NCBI RefSeq assembly: GCF_010365865.1
Contig: NZ_CP048020.1
Location: 2,542,001-2,606,000, forward strand
Direction of reading: 5' to 3'
DNA from: Treponema vincentii
GTDB lineage: Bacteria; Spirochaetota; Spirochaetia; Treponematales; Treponemataceae
Length of the DNA: 64,000 bases
Shown here: piece by piece, positions 17,021 through 26,486 of the stretch
How the letters are laid out: each line of letters starts with the position of its first letter
How positions within the stretch are numbered: the stretch's first letter is position 1
Translations under genes and position numbers: made by a program
Notes under the pieces: model-generated
Database searches by the model: none
Seen by the model: only the letters and a program-made list of their open reading frames with translations
Told to the model about the DNA's origin: nothing

Positions 17021-17458
17021 TTAAGGTGATTGCTTCCACATATCAAGCGTAAGGCAGAAAAGTTTATCGTACCGGCATAAACGAACATCATTGGTAAAAA
17101 ATGCATCACAGCCGGAAATTAAAGCAGATGCAAGCTGGAGTGCGTCCATCCCTTTAAGCGAATGCAATTCTGCACGGATTTCAGCTGCTTTTTCAGCAAT
17201 TGGCCGGGTAATATCGATAACATGGATTCCACATGCAGTTAGGAATCTATTAAAATTTTCAATAAGCGCTTGATCGCTTTGCATATACGGATAAACCAAA
17301 TATTCCTGTACTGTTACTACAGAAGTCAGTACTGTTTTGCCGCTTTTTATACAGCTCTCAAAAAATGCTTTTGCAGTATCAAAATAAAGTGGATGTTTTT
17401 CCAAATAATAGATAAAAATTGCGGTGTCAACAAAGATTTTGTTATACCCGATCGCCAT
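17021..17458 (-). CDS. PIN-domain toxin, VapC-like
   Basis: 145 residues with the PIN-domain acidic residues in FVDTAIFIYYLEKHP near the N-terminus, a central Glu (TVQEYL), and the C-terminal GMDALQLASAL and FFTNDVRLCRY. VapC-type PIN proteins are magnesium-dependent RNases, typically cutting tRNA or rRNA. The start at 17458 overlaps the end of the upstream antitoxin gene by 17 bases, as is usual for toxin-antitoxin pairs. All catalytic acidic positions appear present. Confidence 0.85.
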   Translation of the reverse strand: MAIGYNKIFVDTAIFIYYLEKHPLYFDTAKAFFESCIKSGKTVLTSVVTVQEYLVYPYMQSDQALIENFNRFLTACGIHVIDITRPIAEKAAEIRAELHSLKGMDALQLASALISGCDAFFTNDVRLCRYDKLFCLTLDMWKQSP

Positions 17459-17663
17459 TCCTCAGTTCCTTTAGATAAATATCCGCATTTTTTCCTCTTT
17501 CGGTCGGTTTAACAAACATGTCAAGGTTTACGCCAATAGTTTTTTCAGATATAGCAACATCGTCAATAATGGTTACCAGAGCTGTTTTACCTTGATATTC
17601 TCGAACAGCCGCTGCATCCAAAACGACCGTATTGCCACGAATAATTCCTTTTACTGCAAGCAT
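17442..17663 (-). CDS. Antitoxin partner of the PIN toxin
   Basis: A 73-residue protein starting MLAVKGIIRGNTVVLD, containing a short beta-barrel-like N-terminal part and a tail (VKPTERGKNADIYLKELR) that would bind the toxin. An in-frame ATG exists at 17681, but AAGGAG lies six bases before the ATG at 17663, which decides the start. Placement directly upstream of, and overlapping, a PIN toxin gene gives the antitoxin call. DNA-binding class is not certain. Confidence 0.75.
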   Translation of the reverse strand: MLAVKGIIRGNTVVLDAAAVREYQGKTALVTIIDDVAISEKTIGVNLDMFVKPTERGKNADIYLKELRNGDRV

Positions 17664-17693
17664 AAATAGCTCCTTGGGCATTTCTAATCAACA

Positions 17694-17730
17694 CGGTTAT
17701 AGCAAATTTAAGCATAAGTTGCTATAACCG
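17694..17730. promoter_or_regulatory. Inverted repeat upstream of the VapBC-like pair
   Basis: CGGTTATAGCAA (17694-17705) is perfectly inverted at 17719-17730 with a 13-base gap. It lies about 30 bases before the antitoxin start, the usual place for autoregulatory toxin-antitoxin binding, and also about 90 bases past the end of radA. No T-run follows, which favours an operator over a terminator. Confidence 0.45.
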
Positions 17731-17818
17731 CCGCCAGGGTGAACACATCAGGCAGTCTTACCATATTCTCCACGAATGGCAGTGATTCCACACAGTCACA
17801 GCAGAACACAAGAGACCT

Positions 17819-19225
17819 TTACTTCCCCGCACCGAACGCATGCTTGATTGTTTCGGCGAGGTTTTCTACGCGGGAAATGCCCTGCATTGCAGGTTCGGGC
17901 TCATCGCCGTCGCCGGCGGCTGCCGGGACATAGAGTTGGGTAAAGCCGAGGCTCTGCGCGGTTTTAATCAGCGGCTTTAAGCGGCGCACCGGTCTGATCT
18001 CACCGGCAAGACTGAGCTCTCCGATAAATGCTTCGTTTTTACGCGCGGGGATATCCGTTCGCGCAGAGTAGAGCGCAAGCGCTAAAGCCAAATCGATAGC
18101 CGGTTCCCGCAGCCGGATGCCGCCGGCGACATTGATATAGATATCTTGATCGGAGAACCGCAAGCCTATCCGTTTTTCCAATACGGCGGCGACGCGGCTG
18201 ACCCGTGCGGAATCTATCTTATCGGAGAATACGCGCGTCATCGTGCCTTTAGCGGGAACCGTAAGCGCCTGAATTTCTACCATAAATACGCGACTGCCTT
18301 CAAACACCGGCACGGTCGCAGACCCGGCAGGCAGCTCACCTTGCCGCTGAATAATAAACAGCGCGGCGGGATCCTGTACGGCAGCCAAGCCTTTTTCATC
18401 CATCCTGAAAATCCCCAGCTCGTCCACCGAACCGAAGCGGTTTTTAAGGGCGCGGAGAAACCGCACATCATCTTCGTTCCGCTCAAAAGAGATAACGGTA
18501 TCGACCATGTGTTCCAGAACCTTCGGCCCTGCGATGACGCCTTCCTTTGTTACATGAGCGGTAAGAAAGAGCACTGCATCCCGCTCCTTTACCCACTGCA
18601 CCAATTCGTTGGCGCAGTATTTAAGCTGATTGATCGTACCTGGGATGGTTCCCGCCTGCGGGGAAAAGAGCGTTTGTACCGAATCGATAATGACGATAAG
18701 CGGATTGAGATTATTCAATACTTTTTCGATATTTTCCACCGAATTGGTGCAGAGCAATTCGATATTTTTGAGCGGAATGTCAAGCCGGTCTGCACGGCCG
18801 CGTATCTGACCGGCGGACTCTTCCCCGGAAACATAGAGCGTCCGCTGCCCTACCGCTCCGGTTGCTGTGGCAGCTGCCGCTTGCAAGAGCAATGTCGACT
18901 TTCCGATACCGGGTTCGCCGCCGATTAATGCGGCCGAGCGCTTTACTGCACCGCCGCCAAGCACCCGATCGAATTCAGAAATGCCGGTTGTAATGCGGAC
19001 GGTATCGTGCACCTCCACCTGTTCAAGCGGGATAGGATGCGCTTCGTCCGTTTGCCGCACGGCAGCGGCGCTTGAAGCAAAGCCGGGGGTAAAGTCCGCT
19101 TCTTGGAATTGCTCCTCAAAGGTATTCCATTCGCCGCAGCCCGGACAACGTCCGAGCCATTTCGGCTGGCTGTACCCGCAGGAGCTGCACCGGAATATCC
19201 GTCCGCCGGCTTTCTTTTTTGCCAT
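17819..19225 (-). CDS. radA: DNA repair protein RadA
   Basis: 468 residues with all RadA (Sms) features: a C4 zinc finger at residues 13-30 (CSSC...CPGC), a RecA-like ATPase with Walker A GGEPGIGKST near residue 100, the RadA-specific KNRFGSVDELGIF motif near 265, and a C-terminal Lon-protease-like domain (INVAGGIRLREPAIDLA, FIGELSLAGEIRPV). RadA helps branch migration in recombination. It starts 13 bases after the HtrA-like gene stop and is probably co-transcribed with it. Confidence 0.97.
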   Translation of the reverse strand: MAKKKAGGRIFRCSSCGYSQPKWLGRCPGCGEWNTFEEQFQEADFTPGFASSAAAVRQTDEAHPIPLEQVEVHDTVRITTGISEFDRVLGGGAVKRSAALIGGEPGIGKSTLLLQAAAATATGAVGQRTLYVSGEESAGQIRGRADRLDIPLKNIELLCTNSVENIEKVLNNLNPLIVIIDSVQTLFSPQAGTIPGTINQLKYCANELVQWVKERDAVLFLTAHVTKEGVIAGPKVLEHMVDTVISFERNEDDVRFLRALKNRFGSVDELGIFRMDEKGLAAVQDPAALFIIQRQGELPAGSATVPVFEGSRVFMVEIQALTVPAKGTMTRVFSDKIDSARVSRVAAVLEKRIGLRFSDQDIYINVAGGIRLREPAIDLALALALYSARTDIPARKNEAFIGELSLAGEIRPVRRLKPLIKTAQSLGFTQLYVPAAAGDGDEPEPAMQGISRVENLAETIKHAFGAGK

Positions 19226-19238
19226 TTTTCTTCGTTAC

Positions 19239-20543
19239 CTATTCATCGTTCCGTTCGGAAAGGGTAAGCGTCAATTTTACGGTCTTATTTCCGCGGAGCA
19301 CCGTTACGGCAATACTCTCGTTCGGTTTTTTATCTTCCAAAACAGCATAGTATTCGCTGAGGTTGCTGACAGCCTGCCCGGCAATTTCAGTGATGATGTC
19401 GCCACCGAGATAGATAACCGCAGCGCGCTTCCCGATACCGTAACGGACGGCATTCGCTCCACCGCGAAGTCCCGCCTTTTCGGCATTGCTATCTTTTTTA
19501 ACACGGGAAACCAATAGCCCGCGCTGTATCGACAGCCCCGCATAGTTTGCAATCGAAGCATTCAGCTGTACCAGCTCCGCATCGATGGACGCGCGCCGAA
19601 CTTTTCCGTACTTGATAATCTCGGATACAACCCGCTTGGCTGTGTTGATGGGTACCGCAAAGCCGACTCCCGCAGAGCTGCCCGACGTGGAATAAATCAT
19701 CGTATTGATGCCAATCATCTTGCCGTCCGAATCGAGGAGCGGCCCGCCCGAATTACCGGGATTGATTGCCGTGTCGGTTTGAATCATATTTTTGATGATG
19801 ACGTTTTTATCGGTTTGAATCGGGCGGCCGAGGGCGGACACAATACCGACCGTCAGCGTCCGTGTTAAGCCGAAGGGGTTCCCGATTGCGAGTACCCGCT
19901 GCCCTACCTTGAGCCCGTCAGAATCGCCGAATTTTATCGTTGTAAGCTGCGTGTTTGCAGGCGGGTCGAATTTGAGCACAGCAAGATCGTTTTCACGGTC
20001 TACGCCGATCACCTTGGCATTGTACTGGCTGCCGTCCGAAAGGGATACGAATATCTTTGTTGCATCCTCGATAACGTGCGTGTTGGTAAGGATGTAGCCG
20101 CGACTGTCGATTATCGAGCCCGAACCGGAACCGCCTTCCTGCGGAATCGGTTCAAGGAACCAGTTTACCCCGACCGTTTCCGTGGTGATGTTAACAACCG
20201 CATCGTTGGTATTTTCGTACACTGAAATATTTTGCTTCTCTTCTGCGGTGTAACGGCCCGCCGGTTCCGCGGTAGCTGTCAGGTAAGGGCTTGTTTGCCC
20301 CGCTGCTTCTAAGACAGACACGCTCCCGTCACCGGCATTTTCTACACCGTCAATTTGCCCGCCGCTCTGTTGTGTGAGGGCGGTATTACTTTCCGCCAAT
20401 GCTTCAAGCTCGGCTGCGGCATCCCCCTGCGGCGTTTTTGTTCCGTGCCCCAAATAGAAGCCCATCCCATAAGCGGCAAGTGCAATAAAACAGCCTGCAA
20501 CGACTGCGGAAAGAATAAGTTGTCTTCTACTATAAAGCTTCAT
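19239..20543 (-). CDS. HtrA/DegP-family periplasmic serine protease
   Basis: 434 residues from ATG 20543 (GGGG seven bases upstream); the open frame to 20621 has no ribosome site. One N-terminal membrane anchor (LILSAVVAGCFIALAAYGMG), a low-complexity linker, then a trypsin-like domain with the catalytic His in ILTNTHVIED, Asp in ENDLAVLKF and Ser in NPGNSGGPLLDS. A single PDZ domain follows (GLSIQRGLLVSRVKKDS, GGDIITEIAGQAVSNL). It degrades or refolds damaged envelope proteins. One PDZ domain and a membrane anchor make it closer to DegS/HtrA than to E. coli DegP. Confidence 0.93.
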   Translation of the reverse strand: MKLYSRRQLILSAVVAGCFIALAAYGMGFYLGHGTKTPQGDAAAELEALAESNTALTQQSGGQIDGVENAGDGSVSVLEAAGQTSPYLTATAEPAGRYTAEEKQNISVYENTNDAVVNITTETVGVNWFLEPIPQEGGSGSGSIIDSRGYILTNTHVIEDATKIFVSLSDGSQYNAKVIGVDRENDLAVLKFDPPANTQLTTIKFGDSDGLKVGQRVLAIGNPFGLTRTLTVGIVSALGRPIQTDKNVIIKNMIQTDTAINPGNSGGPLLDSDGKMIGINTMIYSTSGSSAGVGFAVPINTAKRVVSEIIKYGKVRRASIDAELVQLNASIANYAGLSIQRGLLVSRVKKDSNAEKAGLRGGANAVRYGIGKRAAVIYLGGDIITEIAGQAVSNLSEYYAVLEDKKPNESIAVTVLRGNKTVKLTLTLSERNDE

Positions 20544-20709
20544 ACACGATCCCCTTATACGCACGAATAAATATACAAAAAAACAGACCATCCGCCAATA
20601 GACAGACAGAAAAATAAACATATCGGATTATTTTTTAAAGCTTCTTTATTGTTCTAAAATATACACACTCTTCCTTATGCGGAATTCCAAAAACACTGAG
20701 TTTTTGCCC

Positions 20710-20738
20710 TTTCAAAAAAGAACATTCTCCGATATAAT
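20710..20738 (+). promoter_or_regulatory. Promoter of the Fur-family gene
   Basis: TTTCAA (20710-20715), a 17-base spacer and TATAAT (20733-20738). Just downstream, CTATC-GAATA-GATAG is a short inverted repeat overlapping the expected transcript start and could be an autoregulatory site; this is inference. Confidence 0.5.
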
Positions 20739-20776
20739 CGATCTATCGAATAGATAGTGCGTAGGACACAAAAAGT

Positions 20777-21226
20777 ATGGAAAACCCGCTCGTTACAAAA
20801 AAGTTGCGCAAAACAAAAGCACGGAACTTAATCATCAGTATTTTATCTCAAGATAAGGATAAGGCTTTCTCCGTCGAAGAGCTGCATGAAGCCTGCGGGG
20901 CAGATCTGCAAATCGACTTATCGACGGTATATCGAACAATGCATACACTTGCCGAATCCGGTTTTGTAACAAAAAGTATGCATCCCAACGGAAAAGCCTA
21001 TTTTCAGATTGCCTCTCAACAGGGAACAGAGCATCACCACCGAATCGTATGCAGTAAATGCAAGGCTTCGGCTGACATTGCCGTCTGTCCACTGCACGAT
21101 TTGGAAAATCAGATCTTATCCGAAACGGGCTTTACCATGACATCACACAGTATAGAACTTACCGGCCTTTGTCCCACCTGCAAAGCCGAAGAGGAAGCAC
21201 AGGCTTCACAGACAAAAGCTCCATAA
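20777..21226 (+). CDS. Fur-family metal- or peroxide-responsive regulator
   Basis: 149 residues. Winged-helix DNA-binding half with SVEELHEACG and DLSTVYRTMHTLAESGFV, then the dimerisation domain with the metal site region TEHHHRIVCSKC and a second structural CxxC (CPTC) near the C-terminus. The two CxxC pairs are those that hold structural zinc in Fur, Zur and PerR. The sequence does not settle which metal or signal is sensed. Treponema species rely on manganese and zinc, so a Zur- or PerR-like role is as likely as iron control. Confidence 0.88.
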   Translation: MENPLVTKKLRKTKARNLIISILSQDKDKAFSVEELHEACGADLQIDLSTVYRTMHTLAESGFVTKSMHPNGKAYFQIASQQGTEHHHRIVCSKCKASADIAVCPLHDLENQILSETGFTMTSHSIELTGLCPTCKAEEEAQASQTKAP

Positions 21227-21254
21227 CATATTTTAATTCAAAAAAGCGGCAACC

Positions 21255-23642
21255 TTAAATCAGTTTGTTTTTTTGCGCCGCAGCATAAAGTTTCGCATTC
21301 CACACATTACGGAAAATAAACTTATCGCGCACCGTATTCTCCGTCATCGTATCCATACAGTTCTGCAACGCCTTAAACGATCGGCTTAAATATCCGTTCG
21401 CGGTATCGGAGGTATTTCCCTCCCTGCGGCGAATCGCATCATAACAAAGATACGAATATATCGAAGCGTACATATCATGATTTTTAAGTGCATCCCGTGC
21501 AGTGTCTTCGAGTTGTTGCAGATATGTCGGAGCAGAGTCTTCCAATAAGTCCGCTGTAAGCCTAAATCGATAATAGCTATCAAAAGCGGTATAGCATATC
21601 TGCATTGCCGGTTTACCGTACAGCTGTCCCCAGACTAATTCCTCTGCAAGCACAAAACCACTCTGGTACGGTTCAAATGGTACGGCAAATGCATCGGGGA
21701 TAACCTGTATCTCGGCACGTTCATCGCGAAGAATAGGTGCAAACAAAAATGATTCAATCAAAAATAAGCGGGCATCGGGAGACTTATCGAGGTTTGTAAT
21801 GAGTATCGGCTGTGCCTTACTTGTTTGCCCCTTTTGGGATAATGCTCTTGCATACCAAATCCTGCAAAGAGGTACCCATTCTTGGAAGTGCTTCGAAGCT
21901 GCTTTTTCCGCCTCTTGAAATAACAGTTCCGCCTTGCCGTAATCACCTAATTGCAATGCTACCCTCCCCTGCATGAACAAGCACGGTATTTTTTTAGGCT
22001 GTTCAAAATAGTTCTCTGCATCCTGTAAGAGTCGATCGAAAAAATTTTCAGCAGTATGTAAACTATTCTGTAAAAAGCAACTGATACCGAGGTTAAACAA
22101 TGCCTCGCATATAAAATTGCTATCGTTCAGTGCTTCGGCAATATCAAGCGCGTATTGAAAGTATGTAACAGCATCTTCTATTTTATTTTGAGATAAATGC
22201 AAAAAAGCAACACATGAAAGAGCGCGATACTCTCCTGCGGGAAACGTATGCGCTTGGGCGGAACTGACCGCTTTCTTTACTGCATAAACCGCTTCGTTAA
22301 TATTTTTTTGTTCCCTGATTTTTAATGCTTTTTGGTAACTTTCGAGAGCGGGAAAAAAGACCGCAGACTTAAAGGGGCTGATATCAATCTGAGGAATTTC
22401 CTTATCCGAGTACTTGTGGAAGAAATGATGCAGCATAAATTGATCTTCCGGAACAAATTGAAGCATACCAAAAATAGCTTTCAGGTTTTCATCGGGACAT
22501 AACCTCCCTCTCTTATATTTACCCCATAGGAAATTGGCTATATACCGTTTTGCCTTGTTTTTTTCTATTCCAAGCCGCTGCTCCAATCGATCGGTAGTCA
22601 AGGGGCTTACCGAGTACAAATCGTTTTTAACCTCGGTAATACCAACTGCATACATCCACTCATACAAACTTGTAATAAACGGGGCGCTTTTATGCAGTGA
22701 AAGGAAAAACTCCGACATTTCATCGTCAAAGATAAATAAAGGTGCATATATTGTAAGATAAGCAAGTTGTAAAAAATCAGTCGATAAGCCGTCAAACATC
22801 ATCGATTTTTCCGACATCAGTTCGGTATGGGCGGTAATGGGGAGTACACTTATCAGATGATTTGCTGCCTCCGCATTTTTTTCGGTATATATAACCGTTA
22901 ATTCGGTAGTATGATAACTTTTTACAAAGGCCTGAAAATAAAGACGTGTATATAATAAAAACGCGTCGATAAAATAATCAGGATAATCAGCACAAAAACG
23001 GTTCCGACGGAAATAATACTGCACATGTTGAACTTTTTCGTATTGAACTTGTTCGTCTTTCGAGAGTGCTGCTGTTACCGCGTACTCAGTAAGAGGATGT
23101 ACAAGCATAAAATGATACAGCGCGTGTATCCATGTGCCGGTACTCGAAACGTAGAGGCAGCACGGAGTTTTCGCCGTTTCGGTATGAGCCGTTTTCGGTA
23201 CGATAAAATCGGCACTGTAGTAAAGTTTTACCTTAGGTACATATTCGAACCGGATATAGGCTTTCAAAAGCTGTTCTGCTTGCGCGGAGGCAAAAAAGCT
23301 ACGGCTTGGCACAAGGGTGCTTCTATAAGCGGCAAAATAATCTGCGATAACATCCTCGGAATCCGTTTCTCCACAGCAATCGATAATAACGCGATAATCT
23401 ACAACCCGCCTTTTATAAACGCGCAATAAATCGGCTAAATTTTGCAAAAATAAATTAGCGGAAAACATCGGGGCAACTTCGTCACTGCTAAAACAGTAGA
23501 TTGAAGCACACGAAATCTTAAATGAGGAGGCTCCGTTTGCTTCAGCCGATTCCGCGATGGTATTCAATAATTTTTGTATTTCAAATGGAGCAATTCTCAA
23601 TAGCTGCCGTTCATAGGGAATTTCAAAATAAATACAAATCAT
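21255..23642 (-). CDS. Large TPR-containing protein of unknown function
   Basis: 795 residues, no signal peptide or membrane segment. The C-terminal half contains tetratricopeptide-type helical repeats (for example at about residues 465-620: ALSCVAFLHLSQNKIEDAVT, ALFNLGISCFLQNSLHTAEN, GRVALQLGDYGKAELLFQEA). The N-terminal half is not recognised. It is convergent with the Fur gene and divergent from lspA. TPRs suggest a protein-binding scaffold; nothing more can be said. Confidence 0.75.
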   Translation of the reverse strand: MICIYFEIPYERQLLRIAPFEIQKLLNTIAESAEANGASSFKISCASIYCFSSDEVAPMFSANLFLQNLADLLRVYKRRVVDYRVIIDCCGETDSEDVIADYFAAYRSTLVPSRSFFASAQAEQLLKAYIRFEYVPKVKLYYSADFIVPKTAHTETAKTPCCLYVSSTGTWIHALYHFMLVHPLTEYAVTAALSKDEQVQYEKVQHVQYYFRRNRFCADYPDYFIDAFLLYTRLYFQAFVKSYHTTELTVIYTEKNAEAANHLISVLPITAHTELMSEKSMMFDGLSTDFLQLAYLTIYAPLFIFDDEMSEFFLSLHKSAPFITSLYEWMYAVGITEVKNDLYSVSPLTTDRLEQRLGIEKNKAKRYIANFLWGKYKRGRLCPDENLKAIFGMLQFVPEDQFMLHHFFHKYSDKEIPQIDISPFKSAVFFPALESYQKALKIREQKNINEAVYAVKKAVSSAQAHTFPAGEYRALSCVAFLHLSQNKIEDAVTYFQYALDIAEALNDSNFICEALFNLGISCFLQNSLHTAENFFDRLLQDAENYFEQPKKIPCLFMQGRVALQLGDYGKAELLFQEAEKAASKHFQEWVPLCRIWYARALSQKGQTSKAQPILITNLDKSPDARLFLIESFLFAPILRDERAEIQVIPDAFAVPFEPYQSGFVLAEELVWGQLYGKPAMQICYTAFDSYYRFRLTADLLEDSAPTYLQQLEDTARDALKNHDMYASIYSYLCYDAIRRREGNTSDTANGYLSRSFKALQNCMDTMTENTVRDKFIFRNVWNAKLYAAAQKNKLI

Positions 23643-23732
23643 AACAACCTCGTTTCCATCCTATGTATCGGCTTTTTTTTATTTCTGATAAAGTTTGTAG
23701 ACCTTTCGAAAAAATTTGGCTATACTGTAGGG

Positions 23733-24278
23733 ATGAATATAAAAAACAAGCGAGATTACTTCTTACCGCTTATATTAACCTTTGCGGTTATTGCGTTTGA
23801 TCAACTAACCAAATGGCTGATTATTAAATCGATTGATCCGTGGTCTGTGGGGGCTTCTTTTTTTGGAGACCTCATACGAATTGTCTGTGTTTACAATACT
23901 GGGGCAGCCTTCAGCCTAGGAAGTAGACTTTCCTCTATTACACGCCTTATTGTAATGGCCTGTATCCCTGCCTGCTTTATTGCCGGTATCTGCGTAGTCT
24001 ATTTTAAATCGGAGTTCTCACGGGTGCAGCGCTGGTTTTTAAGCGGTATTATCGGCGGCGGGATAAGCAATTTACTCGATCGTTTTTTTAGAGCGGAAGG
24101 CGTTGTAGATTTTATCGATGTTAAATTTTTCGGTCTTTTCGGTTTGGAACGCTGGCCAACATTTAACATCGCAGATTCCGCTATTGTAATATGTGGAGCA
24201 GGCTTATTTGTTGCCCTTCTCATACAAGAGTGGAAAGGGAAAAGCAAAACTCCGGAAGCACCAAAAGACGGGGAATAA
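23733..24278 (+). CDS. lspA: Lipoprotein signal peptidase
   Basis: 181 residues, four membrane segments. Aspartyl protease motifs are present: VYNTGAAFSLG, the catalytic Asp region GGGISNLLDRFFRAEGVVDF and the second in FNIADSAIVICG. It cleaves signal peptides from diacylglyceryl-modified prolipoproteins, several of which are encoded in this window. A -10 box TATACT at 23721-23726 ends only six bases before the ATG and no separated ribosome site is visible, so the mRNA may be leaderless. Confidence 0.96.
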   Translation: MNIKNKRDYFLPLILTFAVIAFDQLTKWLIIKSIDPWSVGASFFGDLIRIVCVYNTGAAFSLGSRLSSITRLIVMACIPACFIAGICVVYFKSEFSRVQRWFLSGIIGGGISNLLDRFFRAEGVVDFIDVKFFGLFGLERWPTFNIADSAIVICGAGLFVALLIQEWKGKSKTPEAPKDGE

Positions 24279-24512
24279 ATGCGGAATATTATTCTTTTTC
24301 TGATTATCGGGACATTGATAACACTCGTGCTTATCGCCGGATGTAGCGCAGTATGTGCCACAATTATTATTTTGCTGGCAAAATTCGTGAATGAACATAT
24401 TTTAGCAGCGCTGCCCTTTTCTGTTATTGCCGGTATTATCTTGTCGTTTTTCTTTTACGGTAAGATAATGAAGAAAATAATGAATAAGTACGGATTAAAT
24501 AACAAAAAATAA
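24279..24512 (+). CDS. Small two-helix membrane protein
   Basis: 77 residues with two hydrophobic segments (about 2-30 and 40-62) and a basic C-terminal tail. The ATG follows the lspA stop codon directly, so it is co-transcribed and translationally coupled. No family recognised. Confidence 0.65.
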   Translation: MRNIILFLIIGTLITLVLIAGCSAVCATIIILLAKFVNEHILAALPFSVIAGIILSFFFYGKIMKKIMNKYGLNNKK

Positions 24513-24528
24513 GCAGTTAAAATAGGGA

Positions 24529-26181
24529 TTAATAACCGTCGGACATCTGGCGGTTTAAATCTTTCTGGCACAGCTCTTGATAAATAGGTGCACGGTTTTT
24601 CAGTTCTTCCTTGACAGCCTTGCTGAACGGCATATATCGCCAGAATACGTTGCGTACTTCTTTATCGAGCTTTTGTATTCCTTCACTTTCCTTAGTCATC
24701 CAGATTAAATAATCTTCGATAAAGTACTCTTTTACATCACCTTTCAGTTTTTGAGCCTGGAACCATTGATAGTAATTGCCGGTTAATCCCTCTTCCATCC
24801 AATAGTACGAAGCCTTTTCCTTTGCAACTTGCCATCGAAGGTCAGCGGTAGCTGTTAAAAGTGCATTTTTCAAATTTTTTGTATACATTGGAATTGCAAT
24901 ACGCCCGCGGCTGGTTACGCGATTATACCGATCGAAGGGTTCCCAACAAAAACCGATATCACCATAAGAGGGAATAAGTACGACAAACGGAGGTATCCTA
25001 TTCAGTTGAGAACGGTACTGCCGGCAGTACGCTTCGCAATCAATACTTTCAATCCAGCGCATAATATCCAATACGTTTTCTCTAATACCGATTTCGTTCG
25101 GTGTACACCGGAAAAATTCGCGCGATAAAATAGGAAAGTGATTCCCTTGTCGCCCGCAGGTCATCTTAACCATTTGTCGAACGGTTTCAAGCTCCGTATT
25201 TACATCGGAGACGTTCAACTCGCCGTCGCCGCTCACCTCGATTTTTTCTTTTAACAAACGGACATCTTCATCTACACGATGGTACTCATTCAAAAAATTT
25301 GTCAGTTCTTTATCCAGTGCAAGAATCCGCCTCAAGCTGTCACCCAGATCGCTTACATTACGCTTCTGTATTTCAGTAAAAGGCGCTTTTATTCCTGCAA
25401 AACCGGCAAGACTATCATGTACAAATAGCTCATGAATTTGATTTTTTACTAATTCTTCCGCATTAGAGCGCTCATCCGATTTTGCACGGAGCAAATTTTC
25501 CGCACTTTGCAATTTGCCCTGAGCCTTATTAAGCAGTTGCTGGAAATGAGTCGAAATATTTTTTTGTTTTGTCCGTACCTCGTCAGTGGAAGAAGGATTA
25601 ATCAATCCGACAGCAATATCATGGAACCACTCATCAAGGTAATAAACAGGTTCATTGTAGGAATTTTCATCGATAATCTTTGCAAACGTATCTTTTTGTT
25701 CAGCAGTTAAAAGCGTCGGCAAAATGAGCCCGTACCGCAACGCATACTTTTTTTCAATTCCGAATTCATCTGTTGGTAATTTTAATACAAGTACGGAAAT
25801 AAACTGCCAATAATTTGTGACAAGCTGCTGCCGGTATACGGTACGGTCTTTCTGATCGCGGGTGGTAAGATATTTTGTGAGCGTATTATGCAAACGCTGA
25901 GAAGCCTCACCACAATTTTTTAGCACTCTTTTATAAAAATCCGCTGAATCAAAATAGGTATGCGGCGTTTTATTATAAAAATGTTCGATTTTAGGGAAAG
26001 CTTTAACAGTAAGATCAACACGGGCAGGACTCGGTTCAGAACTACCGGAAGCTTCCGGTGAAGCGGATAGGAGAATATCATCGCCAATATCATCAAAAAG
26101 ATCAAGCGAAGGGGCAGAGGGAGCTACAGGAATATCTTCCAATAAGGCTGCGAGATCAGGATCAAGATTTGATATATCCAT
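24529..26181 (-). CDS. Unknown 550-residue cytoplasmic protein
   Basis: No signal peptide or membrane helix. An acidic, disordered N-terminus (residues 1-60, many Asp, Ser, Pro) precedes a helical body with a predicted coiled coil at about 220-330 and a C-terminal globular part rich in aromatic residues (WEPFDRYNRVTSRGRIAIPM, YYWMEEGLTGNYYQWF). No catalytic motif is seen and no family is recognised; it looks like one of the lineage-specific large proteins of treponemes. Convergent with the lspA pair. The ribosome site before ATG 26181 is weak. Confidence 0.7.
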   Translation of the reverse strand: MDISNLDPDLAALLEDIPVAPSAPSLDLFDDIGDDILLSASPEASGSSEPSPARVDLTVKAFPKIEHFYNKTPHTYFDSADFYKRVLKNCGEASQRLHNTLTKYLTTRDQKDRTVYRQQLVTNYWQFISVLVLKLPTDEFGIEKKYALRYGLILPTLLTAEQKDTFAKIIDENSYNEPVYYLDEWFHDIAVGLINPSSTDEVRTKQKNISTHFQQLLNKAQGKLQSAENLLRAKSDERSNAEELVKNQIHELFVHDSLAGFAGIKAPFTEIQKRNVSDLGDSLRRILALDKELTNFLNEYHRVDEDVRLLKEKIEVSGDGELNVSDVNTELETVRQMVKMTCGRQGNHFPILSREFFRCTPNEIGIRENVLDIMRWIESIDCEAYCRQYRSQLNRIPPFVVLIPSYGDIGFCWEPFDRYNRVTSRGRIAIPMYTKNLKNALLTATADLRWQVAKEKASYYWMEEGLTGNYYQWFQAQKLKGDVKEYFIEDYLIWMTKESEGIQKLDKEVRNVFWRYMPFSKAVKEELKNRAPIYQELCQKDLNRQMSDGY

Positions 26182-26212
26182 ACGCGGTTCTATTCCTACC
26201 TTCTTTTTATTT

Positions 26213-26247
26213 GTGTGGAGGGTTTAATGCCCCGACGCTCGCGTCGT
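26213..26247 (+). repeat. Copy of the interspersed hairpin repeat
   Basis: GTGTGGAGGGTTTAATGCCC followed by CGACGCTCGCGTCG matches the minus-strand sequence of the hsdR insert (TCGTGCGGAGGGTTTCATAC and following hairpin), here on the plus strand between an unknown gene and tRNA-Ala. The CGACGC/GCGTCG arms form a hairpin. Confidence 0.6.
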
Positions 26248-26263
26248 GGTTGTTGGTTTTATC

Positions 26264-26337
<74 letters not shown>

Positions 26338-26352
26338 AAAGACAACGAAATA

Positions 26353-26381
26353 ATTATGAAGGAAATTCCATTTTAGGTCAA
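26353..26381 (-). promoter_or_regulatory. Promoter of tRNA-Ala
   Basis: TTGACC (26381-26376), a 17-base spacer and CATAAT (26358-26353) on the minus strand, 15 bases before the tRNA 5' end. Confidence 0.65.
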
Positions 26382-26486
26382 GCCCTGAAGCAGGAGTGCC
26401 AGAAGAATGTGCGACATGAATTGCTTTTTTTTTATAAATGCGTTATTCTATTAACAATGCTTATTATGCGTTACGGGGGCACATAT

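Noticed and set aside
17731-17755. Similarity to 32211-32231 (GCCAGGGTGAACACATCAGG versus GTCAGGGTAAACGCATCAGG)
   Set aside because: Only about 20 bases with several mismatches and two occurrences; not enough to call a repeat family, though it may be one.
18146-18928. A 260-codon open frame opposite radA
   Set aside because: Antisense shadow of a conserved gene with no recognisable protein features.
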